Assembly (NCBI GenBank): GCA_007859835.1
Contig: SJPJ01000001.1
Coordinates: forward strand, 4,631,078 to 4,695,077
Reading direction: 5' to 3'
DNA: 64,000 bases
Source: Novipirellula herctigrandis
GTDB lineage: Bacteria > Planctomycetota > Planctomycetia > Pirellulales > Pirellulaceae
The first letter of the stretch is position 1. Each line of letters opens with the position of its first letter. Of the stretch, positions 55,746 to 64,000 are shown piece by piece. The notes beneath the pieces are model-generated. The model ran no database searches. It was given only the letters and a program-made list of their open reading frames with translations, and was not told where the DNA came from. The position numbers were made by a program, and so were the translations under genes.

Positions 55746-56611
55746 TGAATCTAGTCGAAACGAAAACCACGAAGGAAAATACGAAACGACTCATTGATTA
55801 TCTGCGCCAATTCGATCGCGTGACAATCGCTTTTTCGGGCGGCGTTGACAGCAGCGTGGTTGCTGCTGCTGCAATGCAAGCCGGGCTTGACTCGGCAGTC
55901 GCCGTTACCGGATGGTCACCAAGTGTTTCGCAGTGGCAAATTGATTGGTCCGAACGGATTGCCGATCAAATCGGGATCGATCACCGGGTCGTCAAGACCG
56001 AGGAAGGATCGCAGCCGAACTATATCCGAAACGATGCCAAGCGATGTTTCTACTGCAAAGAATCCCTCTATCGAACGCTTGCTCAGATTGCAGACCAATG
56101 CGACCAGACTGTGCTGATTTCAGGAACCAACGCAGACGACTTAGGAGATTATCGGCCCGGCATCGAAGCGGGAAAACTTGCATCGGTAAAGACGCCCTTG
56201 GCTGATCTCGGCTTCGGCAAAATAGAAGTCCGTGCATTGGCACGATGGTTCAATCTCGAAAACGCGGAGCTGCCCGCTTCCCCTTGCCTAGCGAGCCGCG
56301 TTGCTTATGGTGTGGATGTGACGCCGGAACGATTGGCGCGAATCGAGCAAGCCGAGAATTGGCTTCGCGACCGTGGTTTTAGCGATCTGCGAGTGCGAAT
56401 CCATGCCGACGAATTGGCTCGCGTCGAAGTGCCAGTGGATGAACTATACCGGCTGTTTGATGCGTCACTTGCCGCTGAAATGAACAAGACGTATCGCTCC
56501 CTTGGCTTCCGCTACGTTACGGTGGACACACAAGGCTTACAGTCAGGCAGTTTAAATCGAGCGTTAGTGTCCATTGAAACAAGCGAATCTCGCAAAGGAA
56601 TTTCTCTTTAA
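55745..56611 (+). CDS. larE: ATP-dependent sacrificial sulfur transferase LarE
   Basis: PP-loop enzyme that adenylates the carboxylate of a P2CMN-type precursor and donates sulfur from its own cysteine in biosynthesis of the nickel-pincer cofactor of lactate racemase. The PP-loop is SGGVDSS at residues 31-37, and the sulfur-donor region is LPASPCLASRVAYG near residue 180. Other conserved parts: RCFYCKESLYRTL and DDLGDYRPG. Length 288 is normal. It begins in a TAATG overlap with the beta-propeller gene. No larA, larB or larC is in this window, so partners must lie elsewhere; in many bacteria larE-like genes also serve other sulfur-transfer roles. Confidence 0.93.
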   Translation: MNLVETKTTKENTKRLIDYLRQFDRVTIAFSGGVDSSVVAAAAMQAGLDSAVAVTGWSPSVSQWQIDWSERIADQIGIDHRVVKTEEGSQPNYIRNDAKRCFYCKESLYRTLAQIADQCDQTVLISGTNADDLGDYRPGIEAGKLASVKTPLADLGFGKIEVRALARWFNLENAELPASPCLASRVAYGVDVTPERLARIEQAENWLRDRGFSDLRVRIHADELARVEVPVDELYRLFDASLAAEMNKTYRSLGFRYVTVDTQGLQSGSLNRALVSIETSESRKGISL

Positions 56612-56623
56612 GAACGTACTTTT

Positions 56624-58183
56624 ATGTCGCAGTCTCCTGATTTCAATTCGATTCCCCCCCAAGGCTCTTCGCGAGACGATTCAGAAATTTCGTCATCGAA
56701 ATTGGTAGGTTGTCGTTTGGGCGATTACCAAGTGCTGCGAAAACTAGGTCGAGGAGGGATGGCGGATGTCTATGCGGCACGCCATTTGTCGCTCGGGCGC
56801 GACGTCGCGATGAAAGTGTTGAGAAGTGATTTCGCTCGTGACGACGATTACGTCGCTCGCTTTCGCCGGGAAGCAAAGGCCGCAGCTAAGTTGAACCATC
56901 CCAACATTGTTCAAGTTTACGAAGTCGGCAGCGTCAACTTGTTTCACTACATCGCTCAAGAATTGATCGATGGCGATAACCTACGTCACATTTTGTCGGT
57001 AAGCGGATCATTGTCCGCTGACGAAGCAATCGAGGTCCTTGTTGCCGTTGGCTCGGCACTTGAAGTCGCCGCAGAAGCAAGCATCACGCATCGCGACATC
57101 AAGCCTGAGAATATCATGCGGTCCGAGCGTGGGATCATTAAGGTCGCCGACTTTGGGCTTGCACGTCTCGGTCCCGATGTGGATGCAACGAGAGCCGATT
57201 TGACTCAGGCGGGGCTGACACTCGGGACCCCTCGCTACATGAGCCCTGAACAGGTGCAAGGCCACACCGTCGACGCTCGAAGTGACCTGTATTCGCTCGG
57301 AGTCACCATGTACCACCTGCTAGCCGGGCGTCCACCGTTTGAGGCGGATGACCCGTTGGCGCTGGCGGTCATGCACTTACACGATACGCCAATGCCACTG
57401 GATCGAGCGCGTGGCACCGACGATTTGCCCGAATGGTTGATTGCGATCGTCTCAAAATTGATCCGCAAACGCCCCGAAAATCGTTTTCAATCACCAACAG
57501 AACTTCTCGACGCGGTCCGCTCCAAAGCATTCGATTCGGGATACTCAAGTGCCGCCACGATTGGGACGGCCGCGGCAACCATTCGGCTTCAACGGATCAC
57601 GGATGAGGTTCGGCGCGATCGGAATAACACGATTAAGCGAGGGCTGGCTTTGTTTTTGGCGCCAACGATTTGTATCGTTGCAACGGCCGGAATATGGATG
57701 TCCCGGCCAGCCAAGAGCGTTACACGTGTTTTGCGACCCGATCAAGTTCCACTGGCGGAATCGGTTCAAGAACAATACTTGATTGCCGCAACACGAAATG
57801 ATGAACCCGGATGGTTGGCGGTTTCAGAGTATTTTCCGCCGGATGAAAACAATTCACTTAACACCGGGTACTACGCAAAGAGCAGACTGCAATTGGCCCG
57901 CTTTTTGGCATCGGAGCAGCAGTGGCGGCAAGCGGGCCATGTGCTTGACGAATTGATCCGCGACCCGCGTATCGATCGGCTTTACCGAGCCCTCGCGCTT
58001 GTCCAACAATGCGAAGTGCTCGGCAAACTTGGAGCATCCAAAGAGTTGACTCCAACCCAGACTCAACTGCAAACGATTTATCAAAACCTCAATCGGGGCG
58101 TGGCCGAACAGTTTGATCGCATTGTTCCCGAAAAGGAACGATTGCAATTAGGTCTGACCAGTAGCGGAAAAGGGGATTCCTAG
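56624..58183 (+). CDS. Transmembrane Ser/Thr protein kinase
   Basis: Eukaryote-like protein kinase. The glycine loop KLGRGGMADVYAARH starts near residue 40, with the lysine in VAMKVL. The catalytic loop HRDIKPEN is at 156-163, and DFGLARLG follows near 175. The activation segment ends GTPRYMSPEQVQGH. A transmembrane helix (about residues 340-360) leads to an extracytoplasmic domain of about 150 residues rich in helical repeats (LARFLASEQQWRQAGHVLDELI). All catalytic residues are present. It follows larE at 12 bases, probably the same transcript as the beta-propeller gene. Similar kinases occur in many copies in Planctomycetes; the signal and substrates are unknown. Confidence 0.94.
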   Translation: MSQSPDFNSIPPQGSSRDDSEISSSKLVGCRLGDYQVLRKLGRGGMADVYAARHLSLGRDVAMKVLRSDFARDDDYVARFRREAKAAAKLNHPNIVQVYEVGSVNLFHYIAQELIDGDNLRHILSVSGSLSADEAIEVLVAVGSALEVAAEASITHRDIKPENIMRSERGIIKVADFGLARLGPDVDATRADLTQAGLTLGTPRYMSPEQVQGHTVDARSDLYSLGVTMYHLLAGRPPFEADDPLALAVMHLHDTPMPLDRARGTDDLPEWLIAIVSKLIRKRPENRFQSPTELLDAVRSKAFDSGYSSAATIGTAAATIRLQRITDEVRRDRNNTIKRGLALFLAPTICIVATAGIWMSRPAKSVTRVLRPDQVPLAESVQEQYLIAATRNDEPGWLAVSEYFPPDENNSLNTGYYAKSRLQLARFLASEQQWRQAGHVLDELIRDPRIDRLYRALALVQQCEVLGKLGASKELTPTQTQLQTIYQNLNRGVAEQFDRIVPEKERLQLGLTSSGKGDS

Positions 58184-58348
58184 GAAAACGCTCGGCAGTC
58201 CCAGTGAAGCGGTCAGCACTTTCCTGAACGCTGATGACGCGGCATAGTGCTTGTTGGACTATGTGCACGATTTAGCCGAACCAAATAACGTGTGTTTCCA
58301 TCGGCCGAACCGACGGACCATTCGTCCACTACGCTACGGGCTCTTTCC

Positions 58349-61189
58349 CTACTCTTCGGAAGTTGGCTCGTCCGATGATTCAGTCGTGTCGCTACCCGTT
58401 TCGGCGGGCTCGGTCGAAGAATCAACAACCTCACCTTCAACCGTCACTGGTGCGACGACGCCCTCTTCGGATTCTTCTTCTGGTGGAACACGGACAACCC
58501 CTACCAAGCTATCGCCTTCGTCAACGTTCATGATCCGGACCCCTTGGGTATTCCGTCCGATCACGTTGATATCCGCGGCTTTGATGCGTTGCAGCTTACC
58601 TTTTGCGGTCATCATAAAGAGTTCGTCTTCATCGGTCACATGTGCGATCCCGATTACCTTGCCGTTCCGCTCACTGGTGCGAATATCACGAACGCCCTTA
58701 CCGCCCCGTTTTTGGGTTCGATAGCGAGCACTAGACGGACTGCCCTCTTCATCATTCGAGTCATCTTCGCCACCTTCTTCGGATTCATCGCCACCACCCA
58801 TGACGGCGGCGTTCGGGCCAAAGAAAGTTCGCTTGCCGTATCCGTTTTCGCAAACGGTTAACAGCGTTGCATCTGGATCAGCGACCACCATCCCGACGAC
58901 CGTATCGTCCCCGACTAATCGAATACCTTTAACGCCCGAGGTGTTGCGGCCCATTGGACGCGCGTCCGATTCGCGGAACCGAATGGCCATGCCTGATGCG
59001 GTGACCAGAACGACTTCATCGCCCGGTCCAATCACGGCGGCATCAACAAGCTCGTCCTCTTCTCGCAATTTGATCGCAATGATGCCACCCTTTTTCGGAC
59101 GACTGTATTGTTCCAGAGGCGTCTTTTTGATCAATCCACTTCGAGTGGCCATCACGACAAAGTAACCTTCTTGATCAAAGTCACGGATCACCAAGCATTC
59201 TGCGATCTTTTCGTCCTCTTGTAGGTTTAACAAGTTCACGATCGCGCGGCCCTTACTGTCGCGAGCCAATTGCGGCAAGTCGTAAACCTTTTGCCAACGA
59301 ACTTTTCCGGCCGTGGTCAGGAAGAGCAAGTATGCATGCGTGCTTGCGACAAACAAATGCTCGATCGGATCCTCGTCGTCCGTCTTTGCACCTTTCAGTC
59401 CCTTACCACCGCGACGCTGAGTGTTGTAGACGCTCGTCGGAGTTCGTTTGATGTATCCACGATGGCTGATCGACACGACCATCGTTTCTTCGGTAATCAA
59501 ATCTTCGAGGTCAATGTTGCCGAGTTCTTCCATGCTGATCTCGGTACGCCGCTTGTTACCAAAGCGCCGTTTCATCTCCTCGAGATCTTCTTTGATGATG
59601 CCATTGATCCGTTCTTGGCTTGACAAAATATCGAGATAGTCTGTGATCTCAGCCAACAGCGAAGTGTGTTCGTTGAGCAGTTTCTCCTGTTCGAGGTTCA
59701 CCAATTGGCCAAGCGTCATGCGAAGGATCGCATCGGTTTGAACGCTGGTCAGTCGGTAATTCTCTTCTTCGCCTCGCTCAAGAACGAATTGCTGGAAACC
59801 ATCATCGCCGAGCGCTCGTTTAAGCATTGAAGATGGACACTCGATTTCCATCAAACGCTGCTTCGCTTCGGGCTGCGTCTTGCTCTGGCGAATCGTCTTG
59901 ATAATTTTATCGATATCGGTGAGCGCCAATAGCAAACCTTCGACAGTATGCTTTCGGCGACGCGCGCGAGCCAACAAGAATTGCGTTCGTCGGCGGATCA
60001 CAGTCACACGGTGACGAAGAAACTCTTGCAAAATTTCCTTGATTGTTAATTCGCGTGGTTTGCCATCGACCAGCGCCAAGAAGATCAGCGAGAAAGTATC
60101 TTGCAAAGGCGAAAATTGGTAAAGCTGGTTCAACACCACGTCTGGATCAGCGTCGCGTTTGAGCTCGATTACCAAACGAACCGGCTCTTTCAAATCGCTT
60201 TCGTCGCGAATACCTGAGATGCCTTTGATTCGGTCTCCGTTGACCAATGCCGCGATCTTTTCGATCACTCGGTCGCGGTATTGCTGGTACGGGATCTCTG
60301 TCACGACGATTCGCGATCGATTGCCTTTCATCTCTTCGATTCGGCAACGTGCTCGGACGATCACGGTACTTCGGCCCGTTTTATAGCCGCGTCGTATACC
60401 GGCTCGGCCACAAATGATGCCACCGGTCGGGAAATCAGGACCTGGAATGATCTCACAAATTTCATCGATCGACGTATCGGGATGATCGACCAAGCGAATT
60501 AACGCTTCACATACTTCAGTCGGATTGTGTGGCGGGATACTTGTCGCCATACCGACCGCAATCCCGCCGCTACCGTTGATCAACAGGTTTGGGAATCGGC
60601 TCGGCAACACCGTCGGTTCGGTGCGAACTTCATCGTAAGTTGGGATGTAGTCGACGGTGTCGAGCTTCAAGTCGTCGAGCATCGCCGCGGAAACCGCACT
60701 CAAGCGAGCTTCGGTATATCGCATCGCCGCGGGGGGAAGCCCCGCGACGGAGCCGAAATTCCCTTGCTTGTCGATAAGCAGCGACCGCATGTTCCATTCT
60801 TGGGCCATCCGAACCAGCGTCGGATAAATGACACTTTCACCGTGCGGGTGATAGTTACCGGAGGTGTCCCCCGAAATTTTCGCACATTTGACTCGCTTGC
60901 TACCCGGACCGAGGTTCAAGTCGTTCATCGCGACCAAAATTCGCCGCTGTGACGGTTTCAATCCGTCGCGAACATCCGGCAAAGCCCGGCTGACGATAAC
61001 GCTCATCGCATATGTCAAATAGCTTTCTCGAAGCTCGTCCTCGATCGGTAAATCGATCATCCGGAAAGCGCCGGCACCACCGATATCACCTCCGCTAGGA
61101 GGAAGCCCGCCATTATTGTTGCCGTTATCCTCAGCGGGTGCCGCGCCCTCAGTTTCGCCGTTTTCGTTGTTGTTATCGTCGTCAGCCAA
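58349..61189 (-). CDS. gyrA: DNA gyrase subunit A
   Basis: Breaks and rejoins DNA in the gyrase A2B2 complex to introduce negative supercoils. The N-terminal 42 residues are a low-complexity acidic Asn/Gly extension. Then come [30 protein letters not shown], the quinolone-determining region, and the catalytic Tyr in MRYTEARLS. The C-terminal beta-pinwheel has the gyrase-specific GyrA box in TQRRGGKG (residues around 590), which separates it from ParC. The C-terminus is acidic and Ser/Glu-rich. At 946 residues it is longer than E. coli GyrA (about 875), mainly through the acidic ends and a Ser/Asp-rich insertion ([16 protein letters not shown]) in the pinwheel. No gyrB lies beside it, but a lone TOPRIM protein exists at 5.7-6.4 kb. 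Confidence 0.96.
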   Translation of the reverse strand: MADDDNNNENGETEGAAPAEDNGNNNGGLPPSGGDIGGAGAFRMIDLPIEDELRESYLTYAMSVIVSRALPDVRDGLKPSQRRILVAMNDLNLGPGSKRVKCAKISGDTSGNYHPHGESVIYPTLVRMAQEWNMRSLLIDKQGNFGSVAGLPPAAMRYTEARLSAVSAAMLDDLKLDTVDYIPTYDEVRTEPTVLPSRFPNLLINGSGGIAVGMATSIPPHNPTEVCEALIRLVDHPDTSIDEICEIIPGPDFPTGGIICGRAGIRRGYKTGRSTVIVRARCRIEEMKGNRSRIVVTEIPYQQYRDRVIEKIAALVNGDRIKGISGIRDESDLKEPVRLVIELKRDADPDVVLNQLYQFSPLQDTFSLIFLALVDGKPRELTIKEILQEFLRHRVTVIRRRTQFLLARARRRKHTVEGLLLALTDIDKIIKTIRQSKTQPEAKQRLMEIECPSSMLKRALGDDGFQQFVLERGEEENYRLTSVQTDAILRMTLGQLVNLEQEKLLNEHTSLLAEITDYLDILSSQERINGIIKEDLEEMKRRFGNKRRTEISMEELGNIDLEDLITEETMVVSISHRGYIKRTPTSVYNTQRRGGKGLKGAKTDDEDPIEHLFVASTHAYLLFLTTAGKVRWQKVYDLPQLARDSKGRAIVNLLNLQEDEKIAECLVIRDFDQEGYFVVMATRSGLIKKTPLEQYSRPKKGGIIAIKLREEDELVDAAVIGPGDEVVLVTASGMAIRFRESDARPMGRNTSGVKGIRLVGDDTVVGMVVADPDATLLTVCENGYGKRTFFGPNAAVMGGGDESEEGGEDDSNDEEGSPSSARYRTQKRGGKGVRDIRTSERNGKVIGIAHVTDEDELFMMTAKGKLQRIKAADINVIGRNTQGVRIMNVDEGDSLVGVVRVPPEEESEEGVVAPVTVEGEVVDSSTEPAETGSDTTESSDEPTSEE

Positions 61190-61358
61190 CGTGATGTCCT
61201 AAGCAAGAAATGCTGTAAATGGAAGGGCAATAGTTTACCGGTTTTAGCTTTCCTTCACAACGGGACGGCGGTTTTACCCCGTTGCCGCAAAGTGTTTCCT
61301 GGACGATACTTAGAGCATCCAGATTTCCTTCTCCCAGAATGACTCGAGGGCTTTCACG

Positions 61359-62003
61359 ATGATTCGCGTTGCAGGTGTTCAAATAGGGAAGCTGGTTTCC
61401 GAAGGGGATTCCAATTCGACCGATACGCTGTCGCGTCATTGGACAACCGGGTTCTACAAAATGCCGATTTCGGACCGGGTGAAAATGACTGCCATGGGGA
61501 TCGCCGGGGACCATGTCGCCAACACGAAGAACCACGGCGGAATCGACAAAGCGGTGCTCTGTTACGCAGCAGTCCATTACGACGCCTGGGCTGCAGAGCA
61601 TCCCGAACTGGCCATCGGCTTTGGTGGTTTTGCCGAAAACTTGACGATGGCAGAAATGGACGAGCAAACGGTTTGCCTCGGCGACCGCTACCGAATCGGG
61701 AGCTGCGAAATTGAGGTGAGCCAACCACGTCAACCGTGCTGGAAAATCGCACGGAGATGGGGAGTGAAATCATTGGTCAAGGAAACGACACAAACCGGCC
61801 GGACAGGTTGGTACGTCCGCGTTGTGGTTGAAGGAGAACTTCAAGTCGGCGACGAGGTCACCGTGCTTGAGCGTCCGTGCCCGACGTGGACCGTCGCTCG
61901 AGCGAATGATGTGATGTTCGGCCGCCGTAGCGATCGGGCGGAAGTAATCGAGCTGATGTCCGTACCGCTTCTCGCAGAGGCCTGGAAAAAGGACCTGGCT
62001 TAG
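61359..62003 (+). CDS. MOSC domain protein (YiiM-like)
   Basis: Molybdenum-cofactor-sulfurase C-terminal (MOSC) domain protein, 214 residues. Motifs: VKMTAMGIAGDHVANTKNHGGIDKAVLCYA (the D..HGG.DKAV pattern), FGGFAENLTM, CLGDRYRIGSCEIEVSQPRQPCWKI, with the conserved Cys in QPCWK. The size and the C-terminal GWYVRVVVEGELQVGD fit the YiiM group, which handles N-hydroxylated substrates with a molybdenum cofactor. It stands alone, divergent from gyrA across about 170 bases. Confidence 0.92.
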   Translation: MIRVAGVQIGKLVSEGDSNSTDTLSRHWTTGFYKMPISDRVKMTAMGIAGDHVANTKNHGGIDKAVLCYAAVHYDAWAAEHPELAIGFGGFAENLTMAEMDEQTVCLGDRYRIGSCEIEVSQPRQPCWKIARRWGVKSLVKETTQTGRTGWYVRVVVEGELQVGDEVTVLERPCPTWTVARANDVMFGRRSDRAEVIELMSVPLLAEAWKKDLA

Positions 62004-62341
62004 CCAGCTTTGGTCCCCACGACGATCGCCCATTGATCCTGCAAACGCTGCGACACGCCCTGCAAACGCCGCTGGTCTCGTTCGAATACCATGATTCGAA
62101 TGCCATGAACGGTGAAACGGCCATGAACGGTGAAACGGCCACCAGACCGGCCCGCCCAAGGAGGTCACGAAGCAGCGAGCTTCTGGCGGGGCGACGGAAA
62201 TACGAGAATTTCGATTTGGGCCGTTTTGAGTCTGCCAAAAACAGAAGTTCCCAAGACGGTCCCTACTCGAATCCCGTTGTCTCGGGCATAATTACGGGCT
62301 TTTCAACAACGAATGACACGCGTCTGCGGTGAGGCAAAAAG
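62004..62341. other. Intergenic region before guaB, 338 bases
   Basis: Contains an 18-base tandem pair at about 62103-62138 (ATGAACGGTGAAACGGCC twice). No gene or terminator recognised. The guaB promoter should lie here. Confidence 0.6.
62103..62140. repeat. 18-base tandem duplication
   Basis: CCATGAACGGTGAAACGG occurs twice in succession upstream of guaB. Being 18 bases, it carries no frame information. Low-level slippage product is likely. Confidence 0.8.
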
Positions 62342-63823
62342 ATGGATGAGAAACTTGGGATCATGGGGGTGACCTTCGACGATGTGCTGCTGATGCCCCG
62401 ATATAGCGAGGTGGTCCCTAGCGAAGTCGACGTCACTAGCCAGCTGACCAACCGCATCACGCTCCAAATCCCCCTGCTTTCCTCGCCGATGGATACCGTC
62501 ACCGAATCCGAAATGGCGATCGCACTGGCCAAAGAAGGAGGAATTGGGATTGTCCACAAAAATCTTTCACCTCGTAGTCAGACCCAGCAAGTGCTGAAGG
62601 TCAAACGGTCGGCCAACGGCATTATCGTCGATCCAGTAACGCTGCCGCCGGAGGAAAAAGTGGGCCGGGCAGCCGAATTGATGGACCAGGCCAATGTTTC
62701 AGGCATCCCAATCGTACTGGCCGACCGTACACTTGCTGGCATTTTGACCCGCCGAGACCTTCGCTTCCTAGAGGACCCAGACCTCCCCGTTAGCGAAGTC
62801 ATGACCCGTGAGAACTTAGTGACGGCAGTAGGGAATGTGACGCTTGAGGAAGCTGAGAGGATTTTAACGGCAAAAAGGATCGAGAAACTTCTCCTGATTG
62901 ACGAAGATAGAAGACTGACGGGGTTAATAACGATTCGTGACATCGACATGATGAAACGATTCCCGCGTGCTTGCAAAGACCCACAGGGGCGATTGCGGGT
63001 CGGAGCGGCCATCGGAGTCGGCGATTTTGATCGAGCGGAAAGCTTGATACGACAAGGCGTCGATTTGTTGGTGGTCGATTCAGCTCACGGGCACAGCAAA
63101 AACGTGATTGAGACCGTCCGAGAAATCAAACAACAACGTGATTGGGACATTGATGTCGTGGCAGGGAATGTTGCCACGGGCGAAGCGACGCGTGATTTGA
63201 TCGAAGCAGGTGCAGATGCGGTAAAAGTCGGCATCGGACCTGGCTCGATTTGCACCACGCGTGTGATTAGTGGCGTCGGCGTTCCTCAGATCACAGCGAT
63301 CCTTGAAGCAGTCAAGGTCGCGGAAGAACGAAACATTCCCATCATCGCAGACGGCGGTATTCGCTTCAGCGGTGATGTGACAAAGGCCATTGCGGCCGGG
63401 GCTAGTACCGTGATGATCGGCAGTTTGTTTGCTGGTCTAACCGAAAGCCCCGGTAAGAAGATTTTGTACCAAGGGCGAACGTTCAAGTCGTACCGAGGGA
63501 TGGGATCGATCGGCGCGATGGGCAAAGGAAGTAGCGATCGGTATCGGCAAAAAGGGACACCCACGGACAAACTTGTTCCCGAAGGTGTCGAAGGTCGAGT
63601 ACCGTTCAAAGGTCCCCTTAGCGATTACGTTTACCAATTGGTCGGCGGTTTGCGAGCGGGGATGGGATATGTCGGAACACGGACGATTGACGAATTACGT
63701 CGTGATGCGAGGTTCACTCGTGTCTCGGCCGCTACGGTTAGGGAGAACCACCCGCATGACATTGCGATCACCCAAGAAGCGCCAAATTATAGTCCCGACG
63801 TTCAAGCGGGCGAGACGCTGTAG
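62342..63823 (+). CDS. guaB: Inosine-5'-monophosphate dehydrogenase GuaB
   Basis: Oxidises IMP to XMP, the committed step of GMP synthesis. N-terminus [20 protein letters not shown]. The catalytic TIM barrel is split by two CBS domains (about residues 100-215; [26 protein letters not shown] and [16 protein letters not shown]). The active-site loop GPGSICTTR holds the catalytic Cys near residue 305, and [13 protein letters not shown] precedes it. The IMP-binding and flap regions are [10 protein letters not shown] and DRYRQ. Length 493 is normal. The start ATG follows a short AAAAAG leader. guaA is not in the window. Confidence 0.97.
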   Translation: MDEKLGIMGVTFDDVLLMPRYSEVVPSEVDVTSQLTNRITLQIPLLSSPMDTVTESEMAIALAKEGGIGIVHKNLSPRSQTQQVLKVKRSANGIIVDPVTLPPEEKVGRAAELMDQANVSGIPIVLADRTLAGILTRRDLRFLEDPDLPVSEVMTRENLVTAVGNVTLEEAERILTAKRIEKLLLIDEDRRLTGLITIRDIDMMKRFPRACKDPQGRLRVGAAIGVGDFDRAESLIRQGVDLLVVDSAHGHSKNVIETVREIKQQRDWDIDVVAGNVATGEATRDLIEAGADAVKVGIGPGSICTTRVISGVGVPQITAILEAVKVAEERNIPIIADGGIRFSGDVTKAIAAGASTVMIGSLFAGLTESPGKKILYQGRTFKSYRGMGSIGAMGKGSSDRYRQKGTPTDKLVPEGVEGRVPFKGPLSDYVYQLVGGLRAGMGYVGTRTIDELRRDARFTRVSAATVRENHPHDIAITQEAPNYSPDVQAGETL

Positions 63824-63830
63824 CGACCCC

Positions 63831-64000
63831 GTGACCGAAGTCACAGCGACGGTTGCCGTAGGCGCAGAGACTTCGGATTCACACATGTTGCCGTCGGCAG
63901 AAATCTCAACGCCGTCGGTTACACGTTCTCGATACGGCCAAATCAAGATGGTGCGACGTGTTAGCTTAGCAATTCTTATTGCAAGCACCGGCTTGTCCAC
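63831..64000 (+). CDS. 5' part of a possible exported protein, cut by the window end
   Basis: From GTG 63831 the frame is open to the last base. Inside it an ATG at 63948 begins MVRRVSLAILIASTGLST, which reads as a signal peptide. Either start is possible. It lies 7 bases after guaB if the GTG is used. Only about 18-57 residues are visible, so neither family nor function can be given. Confidence 0.45.
   Translation, partial: MTEVTATVAVGAETSDSHMLPSAEISTPSVTRSRYGQIKMVRRVSLAILIASTGLS

Noticed and set aside
58285-58345. Possible tRNA on the minus strand (GAGCCCGTAGCGTAGTGGACG...)
   Set aside because: The start resembles a tRNA D arm, but no acceptor stem, anticodon stem or T arm of proper geometry can be drawn.
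61182-61733. Minus-strand open frame of 183 codons near gyrA
   Set aside because: It is antisense to the MOSC gene and has no recognisable motif.
63695-64000. Minus-strand open frame at the window end
   Set aside because: It overlaps the guaB 3' end and the better-supported plus-strand frame with a signal-peptide-like start.

Overview
The window looks like a chromosomal segment of a planctomycete of the Pirellulaceae (Rhodopirellula-like) type. This rests on gene content, not on a database search: a giant YTV-repeat surface protein, a 1,274-residue PVC-type cytochrome c with a propeller and helical repeats, a DUF1573 protein, a tetraheme cytochrome c554-like protein joined to a 5'-nucleotidase-like domain, a eukaryote-like Ser/Thr kinase, and loose operons with many non-ATG starts.

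Layout. 0-4 kb: the 3' part of a GspF/PilC secretion protein, then glycolate oxidase subunits GlcD and GlcF. 4-13 kb, minus strand: an exported archaemetzincin-like protease; a run of DUF1573 protein, nucleotidase-like/tetraheme protein, stand-alone GyrB-like TOPRIM protein and small membrane protein; then an O-antigen-ligase-like protein and a WecA/MraY-type transferase. 13-19 kb: tRNA-Arg(CCG), a macrodomain protein, the giant cytochrome, and a DNA methyltransferase with a histone-H1-like lysine tail. 19-25 kb: a Wza-like polysaccharide export lipoprotein, two small secreted proteins, HisH, a response regulator. 25-34 kb: a Yip1-type membrane protein, HtrA/DegP, GlgC, a diguanylate cyclase, a POT transporter, a TerB-AAA ATPase. 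34-37 kb is a decay zone: a frameshifted OGT/SPINDLY-type pseudogene abutting a deleted ISKra4-type transposase remnant. 37-40 kb: the YTV protein with its own promoter and terminator.

42-52 kb holds the most unusual system: five collinear genes combining circularly permuted ATP-grasp, alpha-E, transglutaminase-like and DUF2126 modules, with each of the first three modules present twice (once stand-alone, once fused). It is predicted to make or modify a peptide or amide product; the product is unknown. 52-64 kb returns to varied and core genes: a small membrane protein and HEAT-like protein, a beta-propeller protein, LarE, a Ser/Thr kinase, GyrA, a MOSC protein, IMP dehydrogenase, and the start of one more exported protein cut by the window end.

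Functional assignments come from recognised motifs in the translations. Start codons were adjusted where a Shine-Dalgarno sequence or the family N-terminus favoured an internal start over the longest open frame.
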